NCBI RefSeq assembly: GCF_001425705.1
Contig: NZ_LMDC01000001.1
Location: 620,001 to 684,000 of the forward strand
Source of the DNA: Pelomonas sp. Root1217
Lineage (GTDB): Bacteria > Pseudomonadota > Gammaproteobacteria > Burkholderiales > Burkholderiaceae_C
DNA: 64,000 nt
Direction: 5' to 3'
Shown here: in pieces, positions 19,244-28,017 of the stretch
How the letters are laid out: the number at the start of each line of letters is the position of its first letter
How positions within the stretch are numbered: the stretch's first letter is position 1
Translations under genes and position numbers: made by a program
Notes under the pieces: model-generated
What the model was told of the DNA's origin: nothing
Databases searched by the model: none
Seen by the model: only the letters and a program-made list of their open reading frames with translations

Positions 19244-20368
19244 ATGCAGACGGCGCCCCGCCTCGGCATGGTGGCCGGCGAGGCCAGCGGTGATCTGCTG
19301 GCTGGCCTGCTGCTGCAGGGCCTGCATGCCCGCTGGCCGGCGCTGACGGCGCAGGGCATTGGCGGCCCGAAGATGATCGCCCAGGGCTTCGAGACTTGGT
19401 GGCCGCACAGCAAGCTGTCCATCTTCGGCTATGTCGACGCGCTGCTGAACATCCGCGAGCTGCTGTCCATCCGCAAGCAGCTCGGCACGCGCCTCATCTC
19501 GAACCGGCCCGATGTCTTCATCGGCGTGGACGCGCCCGACTTCAATTTCGGCCTGGAGACGCGGCTGCGCGAGGCGGGCATCAAGACCGTCCATTTCGTC
19601 TGCCCGTCCATCTGGGCCTGGCGGCCCGAGCGAGTCGAGAAGATCAAGGCAGCGGCCGACCATGTGCTTTGCCTGTTTCCCTTCGAGCCGGAGATCCTGC
19701 ACAAGGCGGGCATCGGTGCCACCTACGTGGGCCATCCTTTGGCGGATGCGATTCCGATGGAGCCACCCCGTGCCGCAGCGCGTGAGGCACTGGGCCTGGC
19801 CGCTGCCGACACCGTCATTGCCCTGCTGCCCGGCAGCCGCAAGAGCGAGATCAACTACATCGCGCCGGCGCTGATCGGTGCGGCGAAGCTGCTGGCCCGG
19901 CCGGGCCGCCGCTTTGTCATGCCCATCGTGCCGGGGCTGCGCAGCCTGGTTGAGCCGCTGATCCAGGGCGCCGACGTCCAGCTCGTCGACGGCCAGTCCC
20001 ACACGGCCCTGGCCGCCTGCGACCTGACGCTGCTGGCCAGCGGCACCGCCACGCTGGAGGCGGCCCTGTTCAAGCGGCCCATGGTCATCGCCTACCGCAT
20101 GAACGCGCTGAACTGGTGGCGCATGAAGGGCCGCGGCCTGCAGCCCTGGGTGGGCCTGCCCAACATCCTGGCGCGCGAGTTCCTGGTACCCGAGCTGATC
20201 CAGGACGCCTGCACGCCCGACAACCTGGCGCGTGAGGCGGAAAGCCTGCTTGCCGATGCAGCGCGCCGCGCGGCCCTGCACGAGCGCTTTGTTCAACTCC
20301 ACGAGCTGCTGCGGCAAGACACCGCGCGGCGTGCCAGCGATGCCATCGCGACGCTCATCCAAGCCTGA
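19244..20368 (+). CDS. lpxB: Lipid-A-disaccharide synthase
   Basis: A GT-B glycosyltransferase that joins UDP-2,3-diacylglucosamine to lipid X. The 374-residue protein has the N-terminal [14 protein letters not shown] signature, [11 protein letters not shown], the linker [10 protein letters not shown], and the C-terminal [11 protein letters not shown] donor-binding motif. ATG 19244 follows the lpxA stop by three bases. Membrane-associated on the cytoplasmic side. Confidence 0.97.
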   Translation: MQTAPRLGMVAGEASGDLLAGLLLQGLHARWPALTAQGIGGPKMIAQGFETWWPHSKLSIFGYVDALLNIRELLSIRKQLGTRLISNRPDVFIGVDAPDFNFGLETRLREAGIKTVHFVCPSIWAWRPERVEKIKAAADHVLCLFPFEPEILHKAGIGATYVGHPLADAIPMEPPRAAAREALGLAAADTVIALLPGSRKSEINYIAPALIGAAKLLARPGRRFVMPIVPGLRSLVEPLIQGADVQLVDGQSHTALAACDLTLLASGTATLEAALFKRPMVIAYRMNALNWWRMKGRGLQPWVGLPNILAREFLVPELIQDACTPDNLAREAESLLADAARRAALHERFVQLHELLRQDTARRASDAIATLIQA

Positions 20369-20372
20369 ACAG

Positions 20373-20981
20373 GTGTCCCTCGACTGGACGCCGCCCGGCC
20401 TCGTCGCCGGCGTGGACGAGGCTGGGCGCGGGCCGCTCGCGGGGCCGGTATTCGCGGCGGCCGTCATCCTGGACGACCTGCAGCCCATCAAGGGCCTGGC
20501 CGACTCCAAGGTGCTGACACCGGCCAAGCGTGCGCGGCTGTACGACGAGATCCGCGCCAAGGCGCTGTGCTGCTGCATCGCGCATGCCACGCACGAAGAG
20601 ATTGACCGCATCAACATCCTGCAGGCCACGATGCTGGCGATGCAGCGTGCGGTGACGGGCCTGCGGCTCAAGCCAGCGCTCGTGCGCATCGACGGCAACC
20701 GGCTGCCGGTGCTGGCCGTACCGGCAGAGGCCATCGTGCAGGGCGACGCCACCGTGCAGGCCATCTCCGCTGCCAGCATCCTCGCCAAGGTGGCGCGGGA
20801 CCTCTTTTGCGAGCAGATGCATGTCAGCCACCCGCAGTACGGCTTCGCCGCGCACAAGGGCTATGGCACGCCGGAGCACCTCGCCGCGCTGAAGCAGCAT
20901 GGCGCCAGCCCCTGGCACCGTCGCAGCTTCGCGCCGGTCCGCGAGGTCTGTATCGACGTGACGACCAACCCGCTGGCATGA
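20373..20981 (+). CDS. rnhB: Ribonuclease HII
   Basis: Removes ribonucleotides from DNA-RNA hybrids and single misincorporated ribonucleotides from DNA. The 202-residue protein has the type 2 signature [13 protein letters not shown] (catalytic D15 and E16) and [11 protein letters not shown] further on. The best start is GTG 20373, four bases after lpxB; the frame extends upstream but overlaps lpxB in another frame. The stop overlaps the next start (ATGA). rnhB after lpxB is the usual proteobacterial order. Confidence 0.94.
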   Translation: MSLDWTPPGLVAGVDEAGRGPLAGPVFAAAVILDDLQPIKGLADSKVLTPAKRARLYDEIRAKALCCCIAHATHEEIDRINILQATMLAMQRAVTGLRLKPALVRIDGNRLPVLAVPAEAIVQGDATVQAISAASILAKVARDLFCEQMHVSHPQYGFAAHKGYGTPEHLAALKQHGASPWHRRSFAPVREVCIDVTTNPLA

Positions 20982-21748
20982 AGATCGACCACGTCACTTC
21001 GCGCGACAACCAGGTGCTGGTGCGGCTGCGCAAGCTGACGGCGGACGCCAATGGCTACCGCAAGACCGGCAGCGTCTGGATCGAGGGCGACCATCTGCTG
21101 CGTGCCGCCCTGCAGCGCGGCTGGAAACCGGCTCTCGTCGTGCTGACTGAAGGTGCGATGCAGGACGCGGCCTTGAGCGCCCTGGCCGAATCGGCGCCCC
21201 GTACTCTCGTCGTGCCGATGGCGCTGTTCAAGGGCCTGAGCGGCCTCGAGTCACCAGCGCAAATCGGTGCCGAGTTGACACTGCCGGCTTCACCGGAGAT
21301 CGATGCCAACGCCGCCAGCGTGGTGCTTGACCGTTTGCAGGATGCCGGCAATGTCGGCGCCATCCTGCGCAGCGCGGCCGCCTTTGGTGTGCGCCAGGTG
21401 CTGGCGCTCAAGGGCACGGCGGCGCTGTGGTCGCCGAAGGTGTTGCGAGCGGGGCAGGGGGCGCATTTCGGCCTGCGCCTCATCGAAGGCCTCGCCGCGG
21501 ACGACCTTGCGGCGCTCGCCATCCCGTTGATCGCCACCAGCTCGCACACCGAGCAGGTGCTGCATCGGGTCGCCCTGCCTTCACCCTGTGCCTGGGTCAT
21601 GGGCCACGAAGGGCAGGGCGTTTCATCCGAGCTGATGGCCCGCTGCGCGCTGACCGTGGGCATTCCGCAGCCGGGCGGCGAGGAGTCCCTGAATGTGGCC
21701 GCAGCGGCAGCCATCTGTCTTTACGAGAGCGAGCGGCAGAGGGGCTGA
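20978..21748 (+). CDS. TrmH/SpoU family RNA 2'-O-methyltransferase
   Basis: A SPOUT-fold enzyme that methylates a ribose 2'-OH in rRNA or tRNA with S-adenosylmethionine. The 256-residue protein has an N-terminal substrate-binding part ([25 protein letters not shown]) and the three SPOUT motifs: [16 protein letters not shown], then [11 protein letters not shown], then [18 protein letters not shown], which form the knot. The RNA target cannot be told. The ATG overlaps the rnhB stop, so it ends the lpx operon. Confidence 0.9.
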   Translation: MKIDHVTSRDNQVLVRLRKLTADANGYRKTGSVWIEGDHLLRAALQRGWKPALVVLTEGAMQDAALSALAESAPRTLVVPMALFKGLSGLESPAQIGAELTLPASPEIDANAASVVLDRLQDAGNVGAILRSAAAFGVRQVLALKGTAALWSPKVLRAGQGAHFGLRLIEGLAADDLAALAIPLIATSSHTEQVLHRVALPSPCAWVMGHEGQGVSSELMARCALTVGIPQPGGEESLNVAAAAAICLYESERQRG

Positions 21749-21810
21749 GAACGCGCGGAAGCCTTGCCTTGTGCTGGAACCACTGGGCTGACCCCTCGAT
21801 TGCCGCTTGC

Positions 21811-21832
21811 AATCGAGAATAATTCTCATTAC
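21811..21832 (+). promoter_or_regulatory. Fur box before hemP
   Basis: The sequence aatcgagaataattctcatt contains the perfect palindrome gagaat-a-attctc (21815-21827) and matches the alternating pattern of the Fur 19-mer well. It sits 10 bases before the hemP ATG, so Fur with iron would block transcription or initiation. No other Fur-like site was seen in the window. Confidence 0.8.
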
Positions 21833-21841
21833 AGTGACTCG

Positions 21842-22018
21842 ATGCTCACTGATTCCCATCCGCCAAAGCCTGAGGCTGTGACCCTGGGCTTGGGTCAGGC
21901 CCGCCAGATCGACAGCGCCACGTTGCTCGGCCCCAAGGGCGAAGTCCTCATCGTGCATCAACAGCAGGTCTACCGCCTGCGCATCACGTCCCAGGGCAAG
22001 TTGATCCTGACCAAATAG
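21842..22018 (+). CDS. hemP: Hemin uptake protein HemP
   Basis: A 58-residue small protein of the HemP family, recognised by the C-terminal block LGPKGEVLIVHQQQVYRLRITSQGKLILTK-like pattern (positions 30-58: GEVLIVHQ, YRLRIT, GKLILTK). In other beta- and gammaproteobacteria hemP is iron-regulated and lies before heme uptake genes; in some Burkholderia it is needed for full expression of the heme receptor. Here no receptor gene follows; the next gene is the DUF2325 protein. The start ATG 21842 is supported by the Fur box just upstream; the frame open before it has no function. Confidence 0.88.
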   Translation: MLTDSHPPKPEAVTLGLGQARQIDSATLLGPKGEVLIVHQQQVYRLRITSQGKLILTK

Positions 22019-22083
22019 CCTTCGCCGTCATATCGCGCCAGCCAGCCGTCGCCCGCCCGCGCTTCTCCCCTGGAGATTCTCGA

Positions 22084-23259
22084 ATGGCCGACACCTGCTG
22101 CGCCGCGCATGCCGCCGCTTCCCTCAATACCGGCTCGCGCCGGCGCCGCCTGTGGGAGCTGGGCAGCCATGCGCACTGCCCCGTCGTCGGCGTCTGCGTG
22201 CCGCTGGAACGCGTGCGCGTGCTGGCAAGGAAGCTGCTGGTGCTGCAGGGTGACGAGGACGACTACACATTGCACTGCAGCCTTGTCACCGCCGCCGCGC
22301 GCCGCAACGCCGTCGCCGAGTCGCTGCAGAAGGACCTTGAGGAACGCTTTGCGCTGGATGTGCGTAACGCCGCTCAGGCCAAATGCCGCGAGAGCCTGAT
22401 GACCTGGTGGCGCAATCGCGCCGGCCAGGGGGAGATCGCCGGCGCGCTGTGGGCCACACTGACACATGCGCGTTGCGACGAATGGCTGGAGATGCGCGTG
22501 CTGGGCCAGGTGCACATGCTGCAGCACCAGGTCGGCGCCGCCCAGCGCGTGGACGTCGCCCGCCACCGCGAACTGGCCACCGAACACCAGGCGCTGGCAC
22601 GCGACTACGCCGACGTACAGCAGCGCGTGACCGGCTGGAGCCAGGAGCGTGCCCGGGAGCAGCAGGCCTGGGAGCAGGAGCGCATGCAGTTCCGTGCTGC
22701 GCAGATCAGCCTGCAGACCCAGCTCGCCCAGGCTCATGAGCAACTGCAGCATTGGCGGGCCGCGCGGCCGGACCTGCCCGAGCGCGAGGCCCTGCGCGAG
22801 CGCCTGGCTGAGCAACTGGAGCGCAACCAGGCGTTGCAACGCGAGATCAACCGCCTGGCATCGTGCCAGCCTGTGGAGGCCGTGGAGCCGGTGGCCGTGG
22901 TGGAGGAGGAACTGCCAGCCGAACCGGTGAAGCTGGAGCACCGCGTGGTGCTCTGCGTCGGTGGGCGCGGCGGCAGCGTGCCGCAGTACCGCCAGGCCGT
23001 GGAGGGCTGCGGCGCGCAGTTCCTGCACCATGACGGCGGCAGCGAGCACAAGCCGGCGCAGCTCGAACCCCAGCTCGCCGCGGCGGACCTCGTCATCTGC
23101 CAGACGGGTTGCATCAGCCACGACGCCTACTGGCGCGTGAAGGACCATTGCAAGCGCCACAACAAGCGCTGCGTCTTTGTCGAGACACCCAGCCGCAGCG
23201 CCTTCGAGCGCGCGTTGGCCCAGGCCGCGGCACAAGGAGGGGCAAATAGGGCGGTCTGA
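22084..23259 (+). CDS. DUF2325 domain protein downstream of hemP
   Basis: A 391-residue cytoplasmic protein. The N-terminal half has a Cys-rich start (DTCCAAH) and conserved CRESLMTWWRNRAGQGEIAG; the middle (about 165-275) is a long Gln/Glu/Arg-rich coiled coil; the C-terminus (about 290-375) is a DUF2325 domain with VLCVGGRGG, LHHDGG, VICQTGCISHDAYWRVKDHC and RCVFVETPS. The domain has several Cys and His residues that might bind metal or a cofactor, but no function is known to me. Its position 65 bases after the Fur-controlled hemP suggests it belongs to the iron regulon; a ggag ribosome site precedes the ATG. Confidence 0.85.
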   Translation: MADTCCAAHAAASLNTGSRRRRLWELGSHAHCPVVGVCVPLERVRVLARKLLVLQGDEDDYTLHCSLVTAAARRNAVAESLQKDLEERFALDVRNAAQAKCRESLMTWWRNRAGQGEIAGALWATLTHARCDEWLEMRVLGQVHMLQHQVGAAQRVDVARHRELATEHQALARDYADVQQRVTGWSQERAREQQAWEQERMQFRAAQISLQTQLAQAHEQLQHWRAARPDLPEREALRERLAEQLERNQALQREINRLASCQPVEAVEPVAVVEEELPAEPVKLEHRVVLCVGGRGGSVPQYRQAVEGCGAQFLHHDGGSEHKPAQLEPQLAAADLVICQTGCISHDAYWRVKDHCKRHNKRCVFVETPSRSAFERALAQAAAQGGANRAV

Positions 23260-23328
23260 GGGGAAGCCCCCAGCGAGGCGGCAAACTGCCTGCCGCAAAC
23301 TGCAATTGTTTGCAGCCGGAGACCCGCC

Positions 23329-24594
23329 ATGCCCCCCGTCGCCTCGCCCCACCAGCTCGCGCGCCGCGCCATCGCCCTCGTCCTGGCCGGTGGCCGCGGC
23401 TCGCGGCTCAAGCAGCTGACCGATTCGCGCGCCAAGCCGGCCGTCTATTTCGGCGGCAAGTTCCGCATCATCGATTTCGCGCTGAGCAACTGCGTCAACA
23501 GCGGCATCCGCCGCATCGGCGTCGTCACGCAGTACAAGAGCCATTCGCTGCTGCGCCATATCCAGCGCGGCTGGAGCTTCCTGCGCGCCGAACTCAACGA
23601 GACGGTGGACCTGATGCCGGCCCAGCAGCGCACCGACGATGAAAGCTGGTACCGCGGCACGGCTGACGCGGTGTTCCAGAACCTGGACATCGTGCAGAGC
23701 ACCGGCGCCGACTACATCGTCGTGCTGGCGGGTGACCACATCTACAAGATGGACTACTCCAGCATGCTGGTGGACCATGTGGCCACAGGAGCGGGTTGCA
23801 CCGTCGGCTGCATCGAGGTGCCCAAGGGCGAGGCGAGTGCCTTCGGCGTGATGGCCGTGGACGACGAGCGCCGCATCACGGCCTTCAAGGAAAAGCCCGC
23901 GGACCCGCCCAGCATCCCGGGCCGCGACGACGTGTGTCTCGCCAGCATGGGCATCTACATCTTCAATGCCGACTACCTTTACCGACTGCTGGCCGAAGAC
24001 CTGGCCGACCCCAACTCCAGCCACGACTTCGGCAAGGACGTGATCCCCAAGGTCGTCGGCGAAGAGAAGGCTGTGGCCCATCCCTTCGGCATGAGTTGCA
24101 TCATGAACCCCAACGGCGCGACGCCGTACTGGCGCGATGTCGGCACGCTGGACGCCTTCTGGTCCGCCAACCTCGACCTCGCCTCCATCAGCCCCGAACT
24201 GGATATCTACGACACCGACTGGCCGATCTGGACCTACCAGCGCCAGCTGCCTCCGGCCAAGTTCATCCCCGACCACAACGGCATGCACGGCATGACGGTC
24301 AACACCATCGTCAGCGCAGGCTGCATCGTGTCGGGCTCGCATGTCGTGCAGTCGGTGCTGTTCAACAACGTGCGTATCCGCTCCTTCTGCAACATCCACC
24401 AGTGCGTGCTGCTGCCGGGCGTCGAGATCGGGCGGCATTGCCGGTTGACCAAGGTCATCGTCGATCGCGGTTGCGAGATTCCCGATGGCCTTGTCGTCGG
24501 CGAGGATGCGGCGCTGGACGCCGAACGCTTCGAGCGCACGGAAAACGGCGTCGTGCTGATCACCAAGCAGATGCTGGCCAGGCTGTCGTCATGA
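23329..24594 (+). CDS. glgC: Glucose-1-phosphate adenylyltransferase
   Basis: Makes ADP-glucose from ATP and glucose-1-phosphate, the controlled step of bacterial glycogen synthesis. The 421-residue protein has the nucleotide-binding [13 protein letters not shown] (21-31), [15 protein letters not shown], the substrate segment [14 protein letters not shown], and a C-terminal beta-helix part with allosteric function. The ATG 23329 follows a ccggagacc ribosome site. glgA follows after 214 bases; glgB and glgX are not in the window. Confidence 0.97.
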   Translation: MPPVASPHQLARRAIALVLAGGRGSRLKQLTDSRAKPAVYFGGKFRIIDFALSNCVNSGIRRIGVVTQYKSHSLLRHIQRGWSFLRAELNETVDLMPAQQRTDDESWYRGTADAVFQNLDIVQSTGADYIVVLAGDHIYKMDYSSMLVDHVATGAGCTVGCIEVPKGEASAFGVMAVDDERRITAFKEKPADPPSIPGRDDVCLASMGIYIFNADYLYRLLAEDLADPNSSHDFGKDVIPKVVGEEKAVAHPFGMSCIMNPNGATPYWRDVGTLDAFWSANLDLASISPELDIYDTDWPIWTYQRQLPPAKFIPDHNGMHGMTVNTIVSAGCIVSGSHVVQSVLFNNVRIRSFCNIHQCVLLPGVEIGRHCRLTKVIVDRGCEIPDGLVVGEDAALDAERFERTENGVVLITKQMLARLSS

Positions 24595-24808
24595 AGCCCC
24601 TCGTCCAAGGAGTATCTTGGCCGGTCTTGCAGACCGCGCCGCGGCTTGTGCCGCAGCTCTTCGGCAGGCACACCGCGCCCGCTGGGCGCGCTGTGTCCGG
24701 CCTCAGCCCCCGCGGGGACGGCGATGCTTGCCGGATTGACCGGCAAGCACATCGCCCGGCGGGCCGGCTTGGGAGCGGCCCGGCGCTCGGCCCGTGGGTA
24801 GAGCACTG
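24595..24808. other. glgC-glgA spacer with strong hairpins
   Basis: This 214-base spacer has no credible gene but two clear stem-loops: gcgccc/gggcgc around 24674-24690 inside a longer dyad, and gcgatgcttgccgg/ccggcaagcacatcgc at 24721-24755 (loop attga, two-base bulge). The hairpins lack T runs, so they look like RNA-stability or REP-type elements rather than terminators. Confidence 0.6.
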
Positions 24809-26266
24809 ATGCGAGTTCTGCAGGTCAGCGCGGAACTCTTCCCGCTGCTGAAGACTGGTGGCTTGGCTGACGTGGCCGGTGCGCTGCCTGCGGCGTTGGC
24901 CGCAGCAGGCGCCGAGCCGCGTCTGCTGGTGCCGGGTTTCCCGGCCATCCGCGATTCGTTGACGCTGGAATGCGCCGTCGTTCCCGTCGCACTGCCATGG
25001 AGCGAAGGAAGGGCAGCGCTGCTGCGCGGGCGGCTGCCGGGCTTCGACATGCCCGTCTACGTGCTGGACGCTCCCGGTCTTTTCGACCGGCCCGGCAACC
25101 CCTACGCGGATGAGAGCGGCATTGCCTACGCCGACAACCACCGCCGCTTCGCACTGCTGGGCCTGGCGGCTGCCCGTCTTGCCGAGGGTGTGGATGCCGC
25201 CTGGTGTCCGCAGATCGTGCACGCCCATGACTGGCACGCCGGCCTGGCCTGCGCCCACATTGCCGCCAGCCGCTCGCGCCGCCGCACCGAGGCGCGGACG
25301 GTCTTTACCGTGCACAACCTGGCCTACCAGGGCCTGTTCCCTGCCGACCATTTCTGCGATCTCGGCCTGCCAGCCCAGCACTACGCCGTCGAGGGCGTGG
25401 AGTTCTATGGCCAGGTCAGCTTCATGAAGGCCGGACTGCATTTCGCGGACGCGATCACCACGGTCAGCCCGAGCTATGCGCGCGAGATCCAGACGCCCGA
25501 GCAGGGCTGCGGTCTGGACGGGTTGCTGCGCCACCGCGCTGATGTGTTGCGCGGCATCCTGAACGGCGTCGACTACGGTGTGTGGTCACCCGCTCACGAC
25601 CGCAGCATCGCCCAGACCTATGACGTCGAGCGCTCCGGGGGCAAGGCCGTATGCAAGGCCGCGTTGCAGCGTGAATGTGGCCTCGCCATGAAGGCGGAAG
25701 CACCGCTCTTCGGCATCGTCAGCCGCCTGACGGAGCAGAAAGGGCTGCCCCTGGTGCTCGATGCGCTGAACGACCTGATCGACGCGGGTGGACAACTGGT
25801 CATCCTTGGAAGCGGTGACGCCCGGCTTGAAGCAGCGTTTGGCGAAGCCGCCGCGAGGCACCCCGGCCAAATCGCCCGTCGCATCGGCATGGATGAAGGG
25901 CTGGCCCATCGAATCTACGCCGGCAGCGATGTGATGCTGGTGCCCAGCCGCTTCGAACCTTGTGGCCTCACCCAACTCTATGGGCTGAGCTATGGCGCGT
26001 TGCCGTTGGTGCACCGCGTCGGTGGGCTGGCCGACACGGTGGTCGACTGCACGCTGGAAGACCTCGATGCCGGCGCCGCCACGGGCTTTGTCTTCAACGC
26101 CTTCACGGCCGACGCCTACCGCCGCGCGCTGCGGCGGGCGTTTGCACTGTGGAGCCGCCCTGAGTATTGGGCCCGCGTGCGCCAGGCTGCGATGCGCCAG
26201 CGCTTTGGCTGGGACGCTGCGGCCACGCGCTATGTCGACATCTACGAAGGCCAGTCAAATCGCTAG
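24809..26266 (+). CDS. glgA: Glycogen synthase (ADP-glucose type)
   Basis: A GT5 enzyme that extends alpha-1,4-glucan from ADP-glucose. The 485-residue protein begins MRVLQVSAELFPLLKTGGLADV (ADP-binding KTGG at 15-18), has FTVHNLAYQG and the C-terminal donor site with VPSRFEPCGLTQLYGLSYG. ATG 24809 fits the family; GTG 24794 would add five residues. The end overlaps the convergent EamA gene by 12 bases. Confidence 0.96.
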   Translation: MRVLQVSAELFPLLKTGGLADVAGALPAALAAAGAEPRLLVPGFPAIRDSLTLECAVVPVALPWSEGRAALLRGRLPGFDMPVYVLDAPGLFDRPGNPYADESGIAYADNHRRFALLGLAAARLAEGVDAAWCPQIVHAHDWHAGLACAHIAASRSRRRTEARTVFTVHNLAYQGLFPADHFCDLGLPAQHYAVEGVEFYGQVSFMKAGLHFADAITTVSPSYAREIQTPEQGCGLDGLLRHRADVLRGILNGVDYGVWSPAHDRSIAQTYDVERSGGKAVCKAALQRECGLAMKAEAPLFGIVSRLTEQKGLPLVLDALNDLIDAGGQLVILGSGDARLEAAFGEAAARHPGQIARRIGMDEGLAHRIYAGSDVMLVPSRFEPCGLTQLYGLSYGALPLVHRVGGLADTVVDCTLEDLDAGAATGFVFNAFTADAYRRALRRAFALWSRPEYWARVRQAAMRQRFGWDAAATRYVDIYEGQSNR

Positions 26267-27139
26267 CGCGATGACGCCGACACCAATCAACGCGGCTCCT
26301 GCAATCCGCCAGCGTCGCTCGCCTTCGCCAAGCAATTGCCCGCCCAGCAGCGCCGCGAACAGCATCGACACCTCGCGCGCCGGCGCCACGCGCGACAGCG
26401 GCGCATCACGCACGGCCAGCAGCACCAGCACGTAGGCCAGCGGGCTGATGATGGCAACGGCGAGCACACCCTTCCACGTGCGCCGCATCTCGGCGTTGAA
26501 GCTGTGCAGGTTGCGCAGCACGACGGGCAATTGCATCGGTACCCGCAGCACGTTGCCGCAGTAGTCCAGCAGCAGCGGCGACACGGCCAGCACCTTGACG
26601 GCATAGCCGTCCAGCACCGTGTAGCCGGCGATCAGCGTACCGGTCGCCATGCCCCAGTACACGCCGCGGCGGCGGCGAATCGTGGCGGTGACTTCCGGGT
26701 CCGTGCCCCGGCCGAGCAGGCGCGGCCCCATCGTGATGAGCAGGATGCCGCCCACCACACCAGCCAGCCCCAGCGTGCCGAGCACGCCGAGGTGCTCGTC
26801 CAGCAGCAGCACCGCCGCGGTCGCCGACAGCAGCGGCCCGCTGCCGCGCGCGACCGGGTAGACGACGGTGAGGTCGCTGGCCTTGTAGCCGGCGATCAGG
26901 CAGTTGAAGTAAAGCAGGTGGACGACGGCGCTGGCGACGACGAAGCCCCAGGCCAGCGGCGACCAGCCGGGCAGTTCGCCCAGGCCTATCCAAAGCACTG
27001 CAGGCAGCCAGAAGAGCACGACCCCGACGGCGCAGGCGAACACGAAGTGGGGCCCGCCGCCCCACTTCTTGGCGGCCAGGTTCCAGAGCGCGTGGAGAAG
27101 GGCGGCAGTGAGGACGAGGGCGAGAGCCGAGGCGGGCAT
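26255..27139 (-). CDS. EamA-family (drug/metabolite) transporter
   Basis: A 294-residue inner-membrane protein with about ten hydrophobic helices arranged as two EamA halves; the first starts ALALVLTAALLHALWNLAAKKWG, a typical DMT-superfamily opening, and the second begins near YWGMATGTLIAGYTVLDGYAVK. Substrates of such carriers are usually small metabolites; none can be assigned. ATG 27139 lies 11 bases after the ppsR stop, so it may be transcribed with ppsR. Its end overlaps glgA tail to tail. Confidence 0.88.
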   Translation of the reverse strand: MPASALALVLTAALLHALWNLAAKKWGGGPHFVFACAVGVVLFWLPAVLWIGLGELPGWSPLAWGFVVASAVVHLLYFNCLIAGYKASDLTVVYPVARGSGPLLSATAAVLLLDEHLGVLGTLGLAGVVGGILLITMGPRLLGRGTDPEVTATIRRRRGVYWGMATGTLIAGYTVLDGYAVKVLAVSPLLLDYCGNVLRVPMQLPVVLRNLHSFNAEMRRTWKGVLAVAIISPLAYVLVLLAVRDAPLSRVAPAREVSMLFAALLGGQLLGEGERRWRIAGAALIGVGVIALAI

Positions 27140-27150
27140 CAGTCAGCGCA

Positions 27151-27972
27151 TCAGTACATCAGCCGATCCGGCCGGATGTCGCGCAGGATGGTCGTCGCAA
27201 TCTCTTCGATGGATTTGTGGGTGGATGACAGCCAAGAGATGCCGTCTCGCTTCATCATGCCTTCGGCCTCGTTGACCTCGTAGCGGCAGTTCAGCAGGTC
27301 GGCATACTTGCTGCCGGGGCGGCGCTCGTTGCGGATGGACGAGAGGCGCTCGGGGTCGATGGTCAGTCCGAAGCATTTGCGCTTGTGCGGCAGCAGTGGC
27401 GCGGGCAGCTTGCGGCGCTCGAAGTCCTCGGGGATCAGCGGATAGTTGGCGGCCTTGATACCGTGCTGCATCGCCAGGTACAGCGAAGTTGGTGTCTTGC
27501 CTGAGCGCGACACGCCGACAAGGATGACGTCGGCCACATCGAGGTTCTTGGCGGATTGGCCGTCGTCATGCGCCAGCGAGAAGTTGATCGCCTCGATGCG
27601 GTCGTGGTACTCCTTGCTTTCGGCCACGTCCGAGAAGCGGCCCACGCGGTGGTTGCTCTTGATGCCGAACTCGTCTTCCAGCGGCTCGATGAAGGTGCCG
27701 AACATGTCCATCACCCGGCCCTGGCAGTGCTCGCGCACCACCTTGAGCACATCGCGGTCCACCAGCGTGGCGAAGACGATGGGCCGTTGGCCCTCGCGGA
27801 TGGCCGTCTCGTTGATCTCCCCGACGACGGCATGGGCCTTGTCGGCCGAGTCGATGAAGGGCCGGCGCACATGGCGGGCCTTGATCGAGAACTGGGCGAG
27901 GATGGAATTGCCGAAGGTTTCGGCGGTGATGCCGGTGCCGTCAGAGACGAAATAGACGGTTCTGGCGGTCAT
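27151..27972 (-). CDS. ppsR: PEP synthase regulatory protein (kinase / pyrophosphorylase)
   Basis: The DUF299-type bifunctional regulator that inactivates PEP synthase by ADP-dependent phosphorylation and reactivates it with phosphate. The 273-residue protein starts TARTVYFVSDGTGITAETFG and has the P-loop-like GVSRSGKTPTSLYLA (153-167). The target gene ppsA lies about 1.6 kb away in the opposite direction, with one HD-GYP-like gene between them. Confidence 0.95.
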   Translation of the reverse strand: MTARTVYFVSDGTGITAETFGNSILAQFSIKARHVRRPFIDSADKAHAVVGEINETAIREGQRPIVFATLVDRDVLKVVREHCQGRVMDMFGTFIEPLEDEFGIKSNHRVGRFSDVAESKEYHDRIEAINFSLAHDDGQSAKNLDVADVILVGVSRSGKTPTSLYLAMQHGIKAANYPLIPEDFERRKLPAPLLPHKRKCFGLTIDPERLSSIRNERRPGSKYADLLNCRYEVNEAEGMMKRDGISWLSSTHKSIEEIATTILRDIRPDRLMY

Positions 27973-28017
27973 GACTGTTGCTCGCGGAGTTCAGGGGCGA
28001 AGCCATGATAGCCAGCG

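Noticed and set aside
18365-20857. 830-codon open frame opposite lpxA-lpxB-rnhB
   Set aside because: Runs antisense through three recognised genes and has low-complexity Ala/Arg/His composition.
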